This document shows, in pieces, positions 57,982 to 64,000 of a stretch of DNA of 64,000 nucleotides. Origin of the DNA: Candidatus Micrarchaeaceae archaeon (GTDB taxonomy: Archaea; Micrarchaeota; Micrarchaeia; Micrarchaeales; Micrarchaeaceae); contig DAIDAC010000005.1 of NCBI GenBank assembly GCA_027310825.1, positions 36,829 to 100,828 on the forward strand, given 5' to 3'. Below the pieces are notes generated by a model. It was not told the DNA's origin. It did not search any database and worked only from the letters and a program-made list of their open reading frames with translations. Each line of letters starts with the position of its first letter. Positions within the stretch are counted from its first letter, which is position 1. Made by a program: the position numbers and the translations under genes.

Positions 57982-58767
57982 ATGGCGGCAAGCACACTGA
58001 GAACAGCTGATTATCTTAATGCGCGTGGAGATCTTAGAATAAGGACAGCGATCGTAAGCGTGGCAAGAAAGGAGGGGCTTGTAACCGAGTACGATCATGA
58101 GAAAGAGATGGTAGTTCCAGGCATCGCAACCGTCATGAGACTGTGCGGCGTGAACATGCTCTCGACAGGAGGCACTTATAAAAAACTGGAAGAGCTGGGC
58201 GGAGGAACTGATTTAGTACAAATTTCGGAATTTGCGAAGCCTGCGAAGGCTGTTGCGTTGCTCAGAAAGCTCGGAGCAGGAGAAGCAGAGATTGCTGATG
58301 TGTTGGCCACGGAAGAGATACTCGATGGAAGAGTTAAGACGCTCCAGCTGCCGGTTTACGCAGGTCTGCTTGCCGATAAAACAAATCCGAAGCATATGGA
58401 GACGCTTGCAAGGCTCGGAATAGCCCCGATTGACGTCGTTATCTGCAACCTTTACAGGTTCTTGGAAAGACAGAGCATAGAGGAGATAGACGTCGGAGGA
58501 GTCACGCTTCTCAGGGCAGCGGCAAAGAACTACATGAACGTCCTGCCGGTGCCATCTGTAGAGGATTACCAGGCCGTGATTAAAGAGCTCAACACCGGAA
58601 AACAGGTCAGCTTAGCGCTTAGAGAGAGGCTCGCGGCGAAGACTTTCAGGCTTACTTCTGCATACGACCAAGCAATAGGCGAATGGATTGCTGAAAAAGT
58701 GAGGATTAGATTAGAAAAGCCTGTGACTGTTATGATTCAGAACATGCAGATAACCGGCCACCCGTAA
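57982..58767 (+). CDS. purH: IMP cyclohydrolase (PurH N-terminal domain only)
   Basis: It closes the ring of FAICAR to IMP, the last step of purine synthesis. The MGS-like fold has TAIVSVARKEGLV, MLSTGGTYKKLEELG, EEILDGRVKTLQLPVYAGLLAD and IDVVICNLYRF. Residues up to 261 complete this domain, and there is no AICAR transformylase domain as in bacterial PurH. Archaea usually supply that step with PurP, which is not seen here. With guaA at 33478 this covers two purine steps. Confidence 0.9.
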   Translation: MAASTLRTADYLNARGDLRIRTAIVSVARKEGLVTEYDHEKEMVVPGIATVMRLCGVNMLSTGGTYKKLEELGGGTDLVQISEFAKPAKAVALLRKLGAGEAEIADVLATEEILDGRVKTLQLPVYAGLLADKTNPKHMETLARLGIAPIDVVICNLYRFLERQSIEEIDVGGVTLLRAAAKNYMNVLPVPSVEDYQAVIKELNTGKQVSLALRERLAAKTFRLTSAYDQAIGEWIAEKVRIRLEKPVTVMIQNMQITGHP

Positions 58768-58841
58768 GTCGATACTGTAGATTTCGACGATTGCTGTTCT
58801 TTTTGAAAGGCATAAATATTAGTATTTCAGCGGTATATACT

Positions 58842-59924
58842 ATGTTGTCTTTACAGCAGGCGCTGCAGAATCCTTCAGATGCAGTAGCCAATTTTAAGAA
58901 TGCGGATCAGCAGCGGACTAGATTTTATTTGAGGGTAGTAGCGCCAGCAGAGAAGTGGCTGAGAGGGCGGCTTACCGACGGTGCAAAGAAAATAACTCCC
59001 GAGGACAGGCAGACATTTATCAGAGAGATGCAAAGAGTTTGTGCTCCTGCCGGCGACAGATTAAGAGCTTGGAACTACGTCTACCAGAGTGAAACCGATG
59101 AAAGCATTTCCGCCTTGGCTAAAAGCATTGACGACCTGGTAACTATTGGAAGAAGATTTGGAATCGAATTTCAGTATTGGGCAGAAGGACATCGAATAAG
59201 CAGGGAATTAGATACGGCGTTACGGTTTAAGTTGGGTGCTACACATGGAGTAGACGACGAGGTTAGGTCCGTTAAAGCGTTGCTTAATAATTATCAATTC
59301 CAAAAAGCGGTTGATTTGTTCAATTCGCAGTATATGCGCAGCATCTTGTCTGATGCTTCTGGAGTTCTTTCCGAAGCTGGAGTTAGGCTTGAAAAGGAGT
59401 TTAGATTTGATGTGCGGGCTGCTTATGACAAGTTAATTACAACAATAGTTAATAGTGGGACGTCGAGAAAGTATTCACATTCGAGCGAGCTTGTTCCGTT
59501 GATAGCTTTGTGCGAAAAGGCAGAGGAGGGGGAAAGGCTATTTAGATTCCCAAATGGAGCATATCTGATAAAGGAGGTGAGTGGCCACAAGGCTTTTCTG
59601 AAGAAAGAGCATGCGCGACTGCTTCAAGAAGAACACTGCAAAGAGCTGGAAGAACACCGTAGAGAAATGGAATGGCAAGCCCAGCGTAGAAGAGACGAAG
59701 AACATGATGCGCTTATAGCCGAAGCCGACGCCCAAGCCGCTATGGTGAGAAGTGTACGGGAGCACAGGGAGATGGGATTTTGGAAGCGAATGAATTGTAT
59801 ATGTTCCAATTGTGAGTACAGACGCAAACAGTATGACGCTGGTGCAGAACAAAGAATGCGTGACAGTCAGCGTAAGTTCCAGGCAGACAAGTACGCTAAT
59901 AATTGGATAGGAACGACAGGGTAG
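58842..59924 (+). CDS. Hypothetical helical protein with a C-terminal Cys cluster
   Basis: A 360-residue soluble protein of no family I recognise. The first 250 residues are mostly helical and neutral. About 265-320 is a highly charged Glu/Arg/His coiled-coil-like stretch (KEHARLLQEEHCKELEEH). It is followed by FWKRMNCICSNCEYRRKQ, a CxCxxC motif that could hold zinc. A TATA box at 58811-58821 lies 26 bases before ATG 58842; an earlier in-frame ATG at 58791 is upstream of it and unlikely. Codon use is more AT-rich than its neighbours', so it may be a recent acquisition. Confidence 0.6.
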   Translation: MLSLQQALQNPSDAVANFKNADQQRTRFYLRVVAPAEKWLRGRLTDGAKKITPEDRQTFIREMQRVCAPAGDRLRAWNYVYQSETDESISALAKSIDDLVTIGRRFGIEFQYWAEGHRISRELDTALRFKLGATHGVDDEVRSVKALLNNYQFQKAVDLFNSQYMRSILSDASGVLSEAGVRLEKEFRFDVRAAYDKLITTIVNSGTSRKYSHSSELVPLIALCEKAEEGERLFRFPNGAYLIKEVSGHKAFLKKEHARLLQEEHCKELEEHRREMEWQAQRRRDEEHDALIAEADAQAAMVRSVREHREMGFWKRMNCICSNCEYRRKQYDAGAEQRMRDSQRKFQADKYANNWIGTTG

Positions 59925-59933
59925 GCACAGTAT

Positions 59934-62129
59934 TCACTCCATGAACTGCTGTGGCTTCGGAGGTTCTTCTGGCTGGCCCTTTCTCTTTCTTATTTCTCGA
60001 ACTATCTTGTTCTGAAGTTCTGTCGGCAGCTTTTCGTAGCCAGCGAACTCTTGGTACCATATCGCTCGTCCCTGTGTCGCTCCTCTTATGTCGTTTGAGA
60101 AGCTCTTGATGACCTCTGAGACCGGCATCTTTGCTATGATCGTGACTTGCTCTCTGTCCTGCGTTATGCTGTTGATCACCCCCCTCTTTCCTTGCAGAAG
60201 TGTGATTATGTCCGACAGGTAATCCTGCGGTATGTTGACAGTGAAGTTCTGCTTTGGCTCAAGCATCACTACTCCAGCCGTCAGAAGAGCTGCATACATT
60301 CCATTCCTCATTGCGGGAATTATCTGTGCTGGCCCTCTGTGCACTGGGTCTTCGTGGATTGTTGCGTCGACAATGCTGGCCAGGACTCCTCCTACTTTCT
60401 CTCTTGCGTAAGGTCCGTCCTTGACCGCTTCCTCGAATCCATCTATCAGAAGCTCCATGACTTCGTGCAGGTACTGGACTCCCTTTGTAGCGTCAACCAA
60501 AATGTTTCTGTTCCTTATGTCGACGACAGCCTTTGCTATCGGCCTTTCCATTCCTGCCTTGATAAGCGCCTCGACTGCGACTTGCCCCTTTGGCTTGCCC
60601 TCCTTTATCGCGCCCTGGTCTATTGCCTCGACCACAGATGCAGGCAACGGCTCGACAGTGATGTAGAACTTCGAGTGCTTGTTCGGCGACTTTCCTTCTA
60701 CTGGGCCTGCCTTCTTTTCTATTGTTTCTTGGTAAACGACAATTGGTTCGCTCGATATGATTGGGACCTTGAACTCGTCCTTGAGCTTTGTCTCTATTAT
60801 TTCAAGGTGGAGCTCTCCCATACCGCTGACAAGGTGCTCACCAGTATCTTGGTCTATTCGGACTTCGATGGTCGGGTCTTCCTTTGAAAGTTCCCTCAGC
60901 GCTTCGATAAGCTTTGTTGTGTCTCTGCTGTCCTTTGCCTCGATGGCTTTTGTGACTACTGGTTTTGAGTAGTGGGTAATCTGTTCGAACGGCTCGATTC
61001 TCTCTTCGCTTATTGTGTCTCCGACGTTGGCGTCCCTCAGGCCGATGAGCGCTGCGATGTTTCCTGCAGGTATGTGGTCGACAAGAACCCTCTCTGGTCC
61101 CATGAATACTCCGACCTGCTGCACTCTTTGAAGCGTGTCAGGCCTGCTCGATAGGTACATTTCTGTCCCTTTCTTTATATCTCCGGAAAATATTCTTGCG
61201 ATTGCGACCTCACCGCTGTGCTGGTCGTATGTTATTCCAAATATGACTCCGTTCATCTTCGCCTTTGCGTCGACCTTCAGCATCGCTTTTCCTTCTGTGG
61301 TGTTGAGGTCGCCGTGCCAAAGGTGCGGGATTCTGTACTCCTGCGCCTGAGTCGGGTCTGGCAGGTGCTCTACTATCATCGATAGAACAGTTTCGTCGAT
61401 AGGCGCGTGCTCCTGTAGCGCCTTTTCGTCTCCTGCTGCCGTGAGTTCGAATATTCTTTTGAAGCTTGTCTTGTGGGTTTCCATAGTTCGCTTCGAGATT
61501 GCCCACTTCTTCGCTGCACTTCCAAACGCAACGCTGTTTGCAGCTACGCTGACCTTCCACTTCTGTGCGAACTCGATTGGAGCATATTGCTCGATGAGCT
61601 TGTTGACGTCGTCGATCAGCTTCCCTAGCCGCTCCTGCGTCTGCTCTGGCGTAAGCCTTAATTCTGTGAGAAGCCTGTCTGTTTTGTTGACGAAAAGAAC
61701 AGGCTTTGCCTTTTCCTTCATCGATTGTCGCAGCACCGTTTCCGTTTGCGGCATGATTCCCTCTACAGGGTCGACGACTAGAACCACTCCGTCTACTGCC
61801 CTCATTGATCTTGTTACGTGGCCGCCGAAGTCTACGTGGCCAGGCGTGTCGATGAGGTTAATGATGTAGTCTTGGTTGTTGTAAGTGAAACCCAATGAAA
61901 TTGCTGCGCTCTTGATCGTCATTCTTCTGTCCTTTTCGATCGCTTCATAGTTTGTGTAGAGAACGTCTCCTGCTACGCTCTTAGAAATTAGTCCAGCCCT
62001 TGCGAGGAGAGAATCGGTGAGAGTTGTCTTTCCGTGGTGGACGTGCGCGATGATGGCTACGTTCCTGATCCTCTTCAGATCAGTCATAATCTTCGTGATT
62101 TCTTCCACTGCAGTCTCTTTCCTTACCAT
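59934..62129 (-). CDS. fusA: Translation elongation factor EF-2
   Basis: This GTPase moves tRNAs and mRNA through the ribosome. All five domains are present in about 731 residues: G1 IIAHVHHGKTTL, switch II DTPGHVDFGG, G4 NKTDR, and domain IV with HEDPVHRGPAQIIPAMRNG, where His is the diphthamide site. The P-loop reads AHVHHGKT where almost all EF-2/EF-G have AHxDHGKT. ATG 62129 is preferred; GTG at 62138 is in frame. It ends the minus-strand cluster eL30-uS12-uS7-EF-2. Confidence 0.96.
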   Translation of the reverse strand: MVRKETAVEEITKIMTDLKRIRNVAIIAHVHHGKTTLTDSLLARAGLISKSVAGDVLYTNYEAIEKDRRMTIKSAAISLGFTYNNQDYIINLIDTPGHVDFGGHVTRSMRAVDGVVLVVDPVEGIMPQTETVLRQSMKEKAKPVLFVNKTDRLLTELRLTPEQTQERLGKLIDDVNKLIEQYAPIEFAQKWKVSVAANSVAFGSAAKKWAISKRTMETHKTSFKRIFELTAAGDEKALQEHAPIDETVLSMIVEHLPDPTQAQEYRIPHLWHGDLNTTEGKAMLKVDAKAKMNGVIFGITYDQHSGEVAIARIFSGDIKKGTEMYLSSRPDTLQRVQQVGVFMGPERVLVDHIPAGNIAALIGLRDANVGDTISEERIEPFEQITHYSKPVVTKAIEAKDSRDTTKLIEALRELSKEDPTIEVRIDQDTGEHLVSGMGELHLEIIETKLKDEFKVPIISSEPIVVYQETIEKKAGPVEGKSPNKHSKFYITVEPLPASVVEAIDQGAIKEGKPKGQVAVEALIKAGMERPIAKAVVDIRNRNILVDATKGVQYLHEVMELLIDGFEEAVKDGPYAREKVGGVLASIVDATIHEDPVHRGPAQIIPAMRNGMYAALLTAGVVMLEPKQNFTVNIPQDYLSDIITLLQGKRGVINSITQDREQVTIIAKMPVSEVIKSFSNDIRGATQGRAIWYQEFAGYEKLPTELQNKIVREIRKRKGQPEEPPKPQQFME

Positions 62130-62139
62130 GATCAACACT

Positions 62140-62391
62140 TTACTTTCGTTCGCTCAGTTCTTCCGCCGACAATTCGGCAGATGCTGTAATCCAGCTGTAG
62201 CATGAAACTACTATCATTACTATGATGACGCCCATCAGGCCGAAGCCCAATGACCAGTTATTCTGTGACAGCACTATTCCGTCCCAGATGCCCAATGGGA
62301 AGATCAATCCTTCCAGAACCGGCGCCAGAAACTTTGATTTCATTATGCCACGTCTGTGGGCCTTCGGGTGAAGCACATAACGTTTCTTCAT
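62140..62391 (-). CDS. Small two-helix membrane protein between uS7 and EF-2
   Basis: An 83-residue protein with a basic start (MKKRYVLHPKAHRRG), two hydrophobic segments (about 22-42 and 46-69) and an acidic tail. I recognise no family. It lies 8 bases after uS7 and about 10 before EF-2, so it is translated from the same transcript as core translation genes. It may help anchor ribosomes or be an unrelated passenger. Confidence 0.6.
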   Translation of the reverse strand: MKKRYVLHPKAHRRGIMKSKFLAPVLEGLIFPLGIWDGIVLSQNNWSLGFGLMGVIIVMIVVSCYSWITASAELSAEELSERK

Positions 62392-62399
62392 GCTCCCAC

Positions 62400-63164
62400 T
62401 TACTTGGCGCTTCTTGCCATTCTTTCTATTTCGTTCTTCCTCTTAATCGCATAGCTGTTGACATCGTTCCTCGCCGCAAGCACAAGCTCGTTGGCCAGCG
62501 TGTCAACTAGATTCTTCTTTGAGTTGAATGAACCAAGAATTGTTGCCATGCTGATGTTCCTCAGCGCGACATCAAGCCTTCTGCTTGCGCTTATGTCGAC
62601 AGGGACGTTCGAGATTATTCCTCCGTATCTGACCCTTGTTGTGTCTTCGATAGGAGCTGCGTTCTCAAGCGCCATGATAAATATTTGAATAGGATTCTTT
62701 CCTGAGTCTTTGTTGATCTTGTCGAAGGCCTTCTCTATCACTCTCATCACCGTGAGCTTCTTGCCCTGAAGCCTTCCTTTTGTTCTGACAACCTTTCCCG
62801 ATATCTTTCCTCCGGTTCCTCCGCGCATCATGTCGTTGGCAAGTCTCTCCACTATGTTGATGCCTGCCTTGCTGAACTTCTTTTTGCTGTTTCTCCTGAA
62901 TGTGCTCGGATAAATTAGTGGCCGTAGGTTAACGTAATTTCTAAGGCTTGGGTCGCGAATCTCTACTTCATAGCTGTATTTGTTGAAAAGGCGTATTGTA
63001 TCTAATGGCATAGATGGAGCAGCGCCTGCCGCTGGAGGAGTCGGAGCCTTTCTCGGTGCCCTCTTTCGCGCCGGTTTGCCGTCGGAAGGCTGTGCCGCCG
63101 GCTGCTGCTCGAGAACGTCTGTCTCTTTCTTCTCGACCATAGCTTCAGCTTGCTGCTCTGCCAT
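62400..63164 (-). CDS. rps7: Ribosomal protein uS7 with an N-terminal extension
   Basis: Residues about 52-254 are archaeal uS7, which nucleates the small-subunit head (KYSYEVEIRDPSLRNYVNLRPLIYP, ERLANDMMRGG, NPIQIFIMALENAAP, RRLDVALRNISMATI). The first about 50 residues are a Glu/Gln then Lys/Pro/Ala extension not found in most archaea. It follows uS12 by 5 bases. Confidence 0.95.
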   Translation of the reverse strand: MAEQQAEAMVEKKETDVLEQQPAAQPSDGKPARKRAPRKAPTPPAAGAAPSMPLDTIRLFNKYSYEVEIRDPSLRNYVNLRPLIYPSTFRRNSKKKFSKAGINIVERLANDMMRGGTGGKISGKVVRTKGRLQGKKLTVMRVIEKAFDKINKDSGKNPIQIFIMALENAAPIEDTTRVRYGGIISNVPVDISASRRLDVALRNISMATILGSFNSKKNLVDTLANELVLAARNDVNSYAIKRKNEIERMARSAK

Positions 63165-63169
63165 AAAAA

Positions 63170-63598
63170 TTACCTCTTCGGCTTTTCTCTCTTTCCTCGC
63201 CTTATCATTTCAATATCAGTTCCGTTGACTGCAATAACTTTGTATTTCATTCCTGGGATGCATCCCATCTGCCCTCTCTGTGATCCACCCAGTCCCGCGA
63301 GCGTGACTTCATCGTGTTCATCGATGAAGTTGACTGTTCCGTCGCCAGGGCAGAATGCTCCGACGACCTTGTGGTTCTTGATGAGCTGAACTCGCACGCA
63401 CTTTATCATTCCCGAGTGCGGTTGTTTCTGCTCGACAGCGAACTTCTGGAGGACAAGGCCCTTTGCTGCTGGCACAGTCCCCATCGAGTCGTACTTCTGC
63501 TTGAGCCTGAACAACCTTCTTACGTATGGCTTCTTCAGCATACGCTGGTGTTTTCTCTGCTTGAGAAGTTTTCTTGCTGCAAATTCTCCGTTCGGCAA
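63170..63598 (-). CDS. rps12: Ribosomal protein uS12
   Basis: A decoding-centre protein of 142 residues. Conserved parts are GTVPAAKGLVLQKFAVEQKQPHSGMIKCVRVQLIKN and AFCPGDGTVNFIDEHDEVTLAGLGG. The start appears to be TTG at 63598, with GTGATAT just upstream; no ATG precedes the core. It lies 9 bases after eL30; nusA, which normally separates them, is absent. Confidence 0.95.
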   Translation of the reverse strand: MPNGEFAARKLLKQRKHQRMLKKPYVRRLFRLKQKYDSMGTVPAAKGLVLQKFAVEQKQPHSGMIKCVRVQLIKNHKVVGAFCPGDGTVNFIDEHDEVTLAGLGGSQRGQMGCIPGMKYKVIAVNGTDIEMIRRGKREKPKR

Positions 63599-63607
63599 AA
63601 TATCACA

Positions 63608-63904
63608 TTAAGCTTCTTCCAGTATTTTTGAGTGCCCCTCTTCTATTATCGACAAAACAGATACGGAATAGGGTTTCCCGCATATCGCGCCAAGCTGCAT
63701 CGTGTCCCCTTCGTAAAGTATGATTTTGACATTGGCGACCTTTGATATGTGCTGCACGTCCTGAAGTATTTCCTTTTTGTTCTTAGATGCTGCGACAACA
63801 AGCTTGGCCTTGTTCCCCCTTATAGACGAGAGGACTTCGTTCACGCCAAGGGCTACCTTTCCGCTGTCGACAGCTAATCGTATGTTGGTTGATAAATCTG
63901 TCAT
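63608..63904 (-). CDS. rpl30e: Ribosomal protein eL30
   Basis: An about 98-residue L7Ae-fold protein of the large subunit. NIRLAVDSGKVALGVNEVLSSI, KLVVAASKNKKEILQDVQHIS and TMQLGAICGKPYSVSVLSI match archaeal eL30. ATG 63904 is chosen over the TTG one codon earlier. In archaea it normally follows the RNA polymerase A genes; those would lie beyond the right edge. Confidence 0.92.
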   Translation of the reverse strand: MTDLSTNIRLAVDSGKVALGVNEVLSSIRGNKAKLVVAASKNKKEILQDVQHISKVANVKIILYEGDTMQLGAICGKPYSVSVLSIIEEGHSKILEEA

Positions 63905-64000
63905 CAAATCAGATGCTGAAATTTGGCTCGAAAAAGCATAGAAAACGTGCGCTTTATCGAGAGATTTACGAATTATTTCTATTAGTAAAGTATATATAGC
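63905..64000. other. Right-edge noncoding stretch upstream of eL30
   Basis: These 96 bases carry no clear gene. A TATATATA-like run at the very end (about 63991-63999) could be a promoter element for the eL30 cluster, but it is about 90 bases from the start. The region is truncated by the window edge. Confidence 0.3.

Noticed and set aside
60147..60887. Plus-strand open frame of 246 codons
   Set aside because: It is antisense to EF-2, with a Cys/Leu/Tyr-rich shadow composition.
1..64000. tRNA, rRNA, CRISPR arrays, IS elements and prophage
   Set aside because: Gaps between genes are mostly under 150 bases. None shows a tRNA cloverleaf, CRISPR repeats, transposase or phage gene that I could recognise by eye.

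Overview
This 64 kb window is a gene-dense stretch of an archaeal chromosome. No gap without a gene exceeds about 170 bases and many neighbours overlap by 1-15 bases. Archaeal marker genes include the tetraether lipid synthase Tes, LonB, topoisomerase VI subunit A, KEOPS subunits Kae1 and Bud32, aIF1, aIF6, EF-2, deoxyhypusine synthase, prefoldin alpha, PDCD5, aCPSF2, Nop5, FtsY, FtsZ and about twelve archaeal/eukaryotic-type ribosomal proteins. TATA boxes lie about 25-40 bases before first genes (often leaderless transcripts), and internal genes often carry a GGTGAT-type ribosome binding site. The compactness, the class III signal-peptide pilin with a LamG-like domain, and a small TCA segment beside informational genes suggest a DPANN-like, perhaps Micrarchaeota-like, lineage. 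That placement is inference; only 'archaeon' is firm.

Layout. 1-4.0 kb: end of a surface protein, a transglutaminase-like protein, an unknown protein and Tes with an unusual Cys/Gly-rich N-terminus. 4.1-8.2 kb: a small unknown gene and a 1219-residue protein of about 16 tandem 72-residue modules, the most novel item here. 8.2-16.9 kb: Nop5, mevalonate-diphosphate decarboxylase, M32 carboxypeptidase, glycyl-tRNA synthetase overlapping an Ogg1-type glycosylase, then an MNT/HEPN toxin-antitoxin-like pair with a palindromic operator on its start codon, a translin-like protein and two regulatory-looking genes. 17-23.4 kb: eS26, a zinc-finger membrane protein, a HAD phosphatase, an OMP decarboxylase-like/phosphoribosyltransferase-like pair, Bud32-Kae1, a Nudix enzyme, aIF1 and uL29. 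23.5-29.8 kb: LonB, Top6A, an MTH1-like Nudix enzyme, a CpaF/VirB11-type ATPase and FtsY. 29.8-32.5 kb: the conserved cluster eS19-PDCD5-eL39-eL31-aIF6-eL20-prefoldin-ftsY, all on the minus strand.

32.6-41.9 kb: a Cys-rich secreted peptide, an unknown gene with GMP synthase, then one operon with malate dehydrogenase, citrate synthase, a Nudix enzyme, isocitrate dehydrogenase, an MmgE/PrpD protein, a ComA-like phosphosulfolactate synthase and an alpha/beta hydrolase. This could carry malate to 2-oxoglutarate if the MmgE/PrpD protein replaces aconitase. 41.9-50.2 kb: a class III aminotransferase, ADP-forming acyl-CoA synthetase beta and alpha, a LamG-type pilin, a membrane-anchored winged-helix protein, aCPSF2, geranylgeranyl-diphosphate synthase and deoxyhypusine synthase. 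50.3-59.9 kb: FtsZ, a CYTH-kinase-CYTH fusion broken by a frameshift at a C6 run, the eL7-eS28-eL24 cluster with a winged-helix gene where ndk usually lies, a double cupin, a sodium:solute symporter with its DUF3311-like partner, stand-alone IMP cyclohydrolase and an unknown protein. 59.9-64 kb: eL30-uS12-uS7-small membrane protein-EF-2.

Together the genes cover translation, membrane lipid synthesis (MvaD, prenyl synthase, Tes), nucleotide synthesis and sanitation, and central carbon metabolism. No tRNA, rRNA, CRISPR array, insertion sequence or prophage was recognised.
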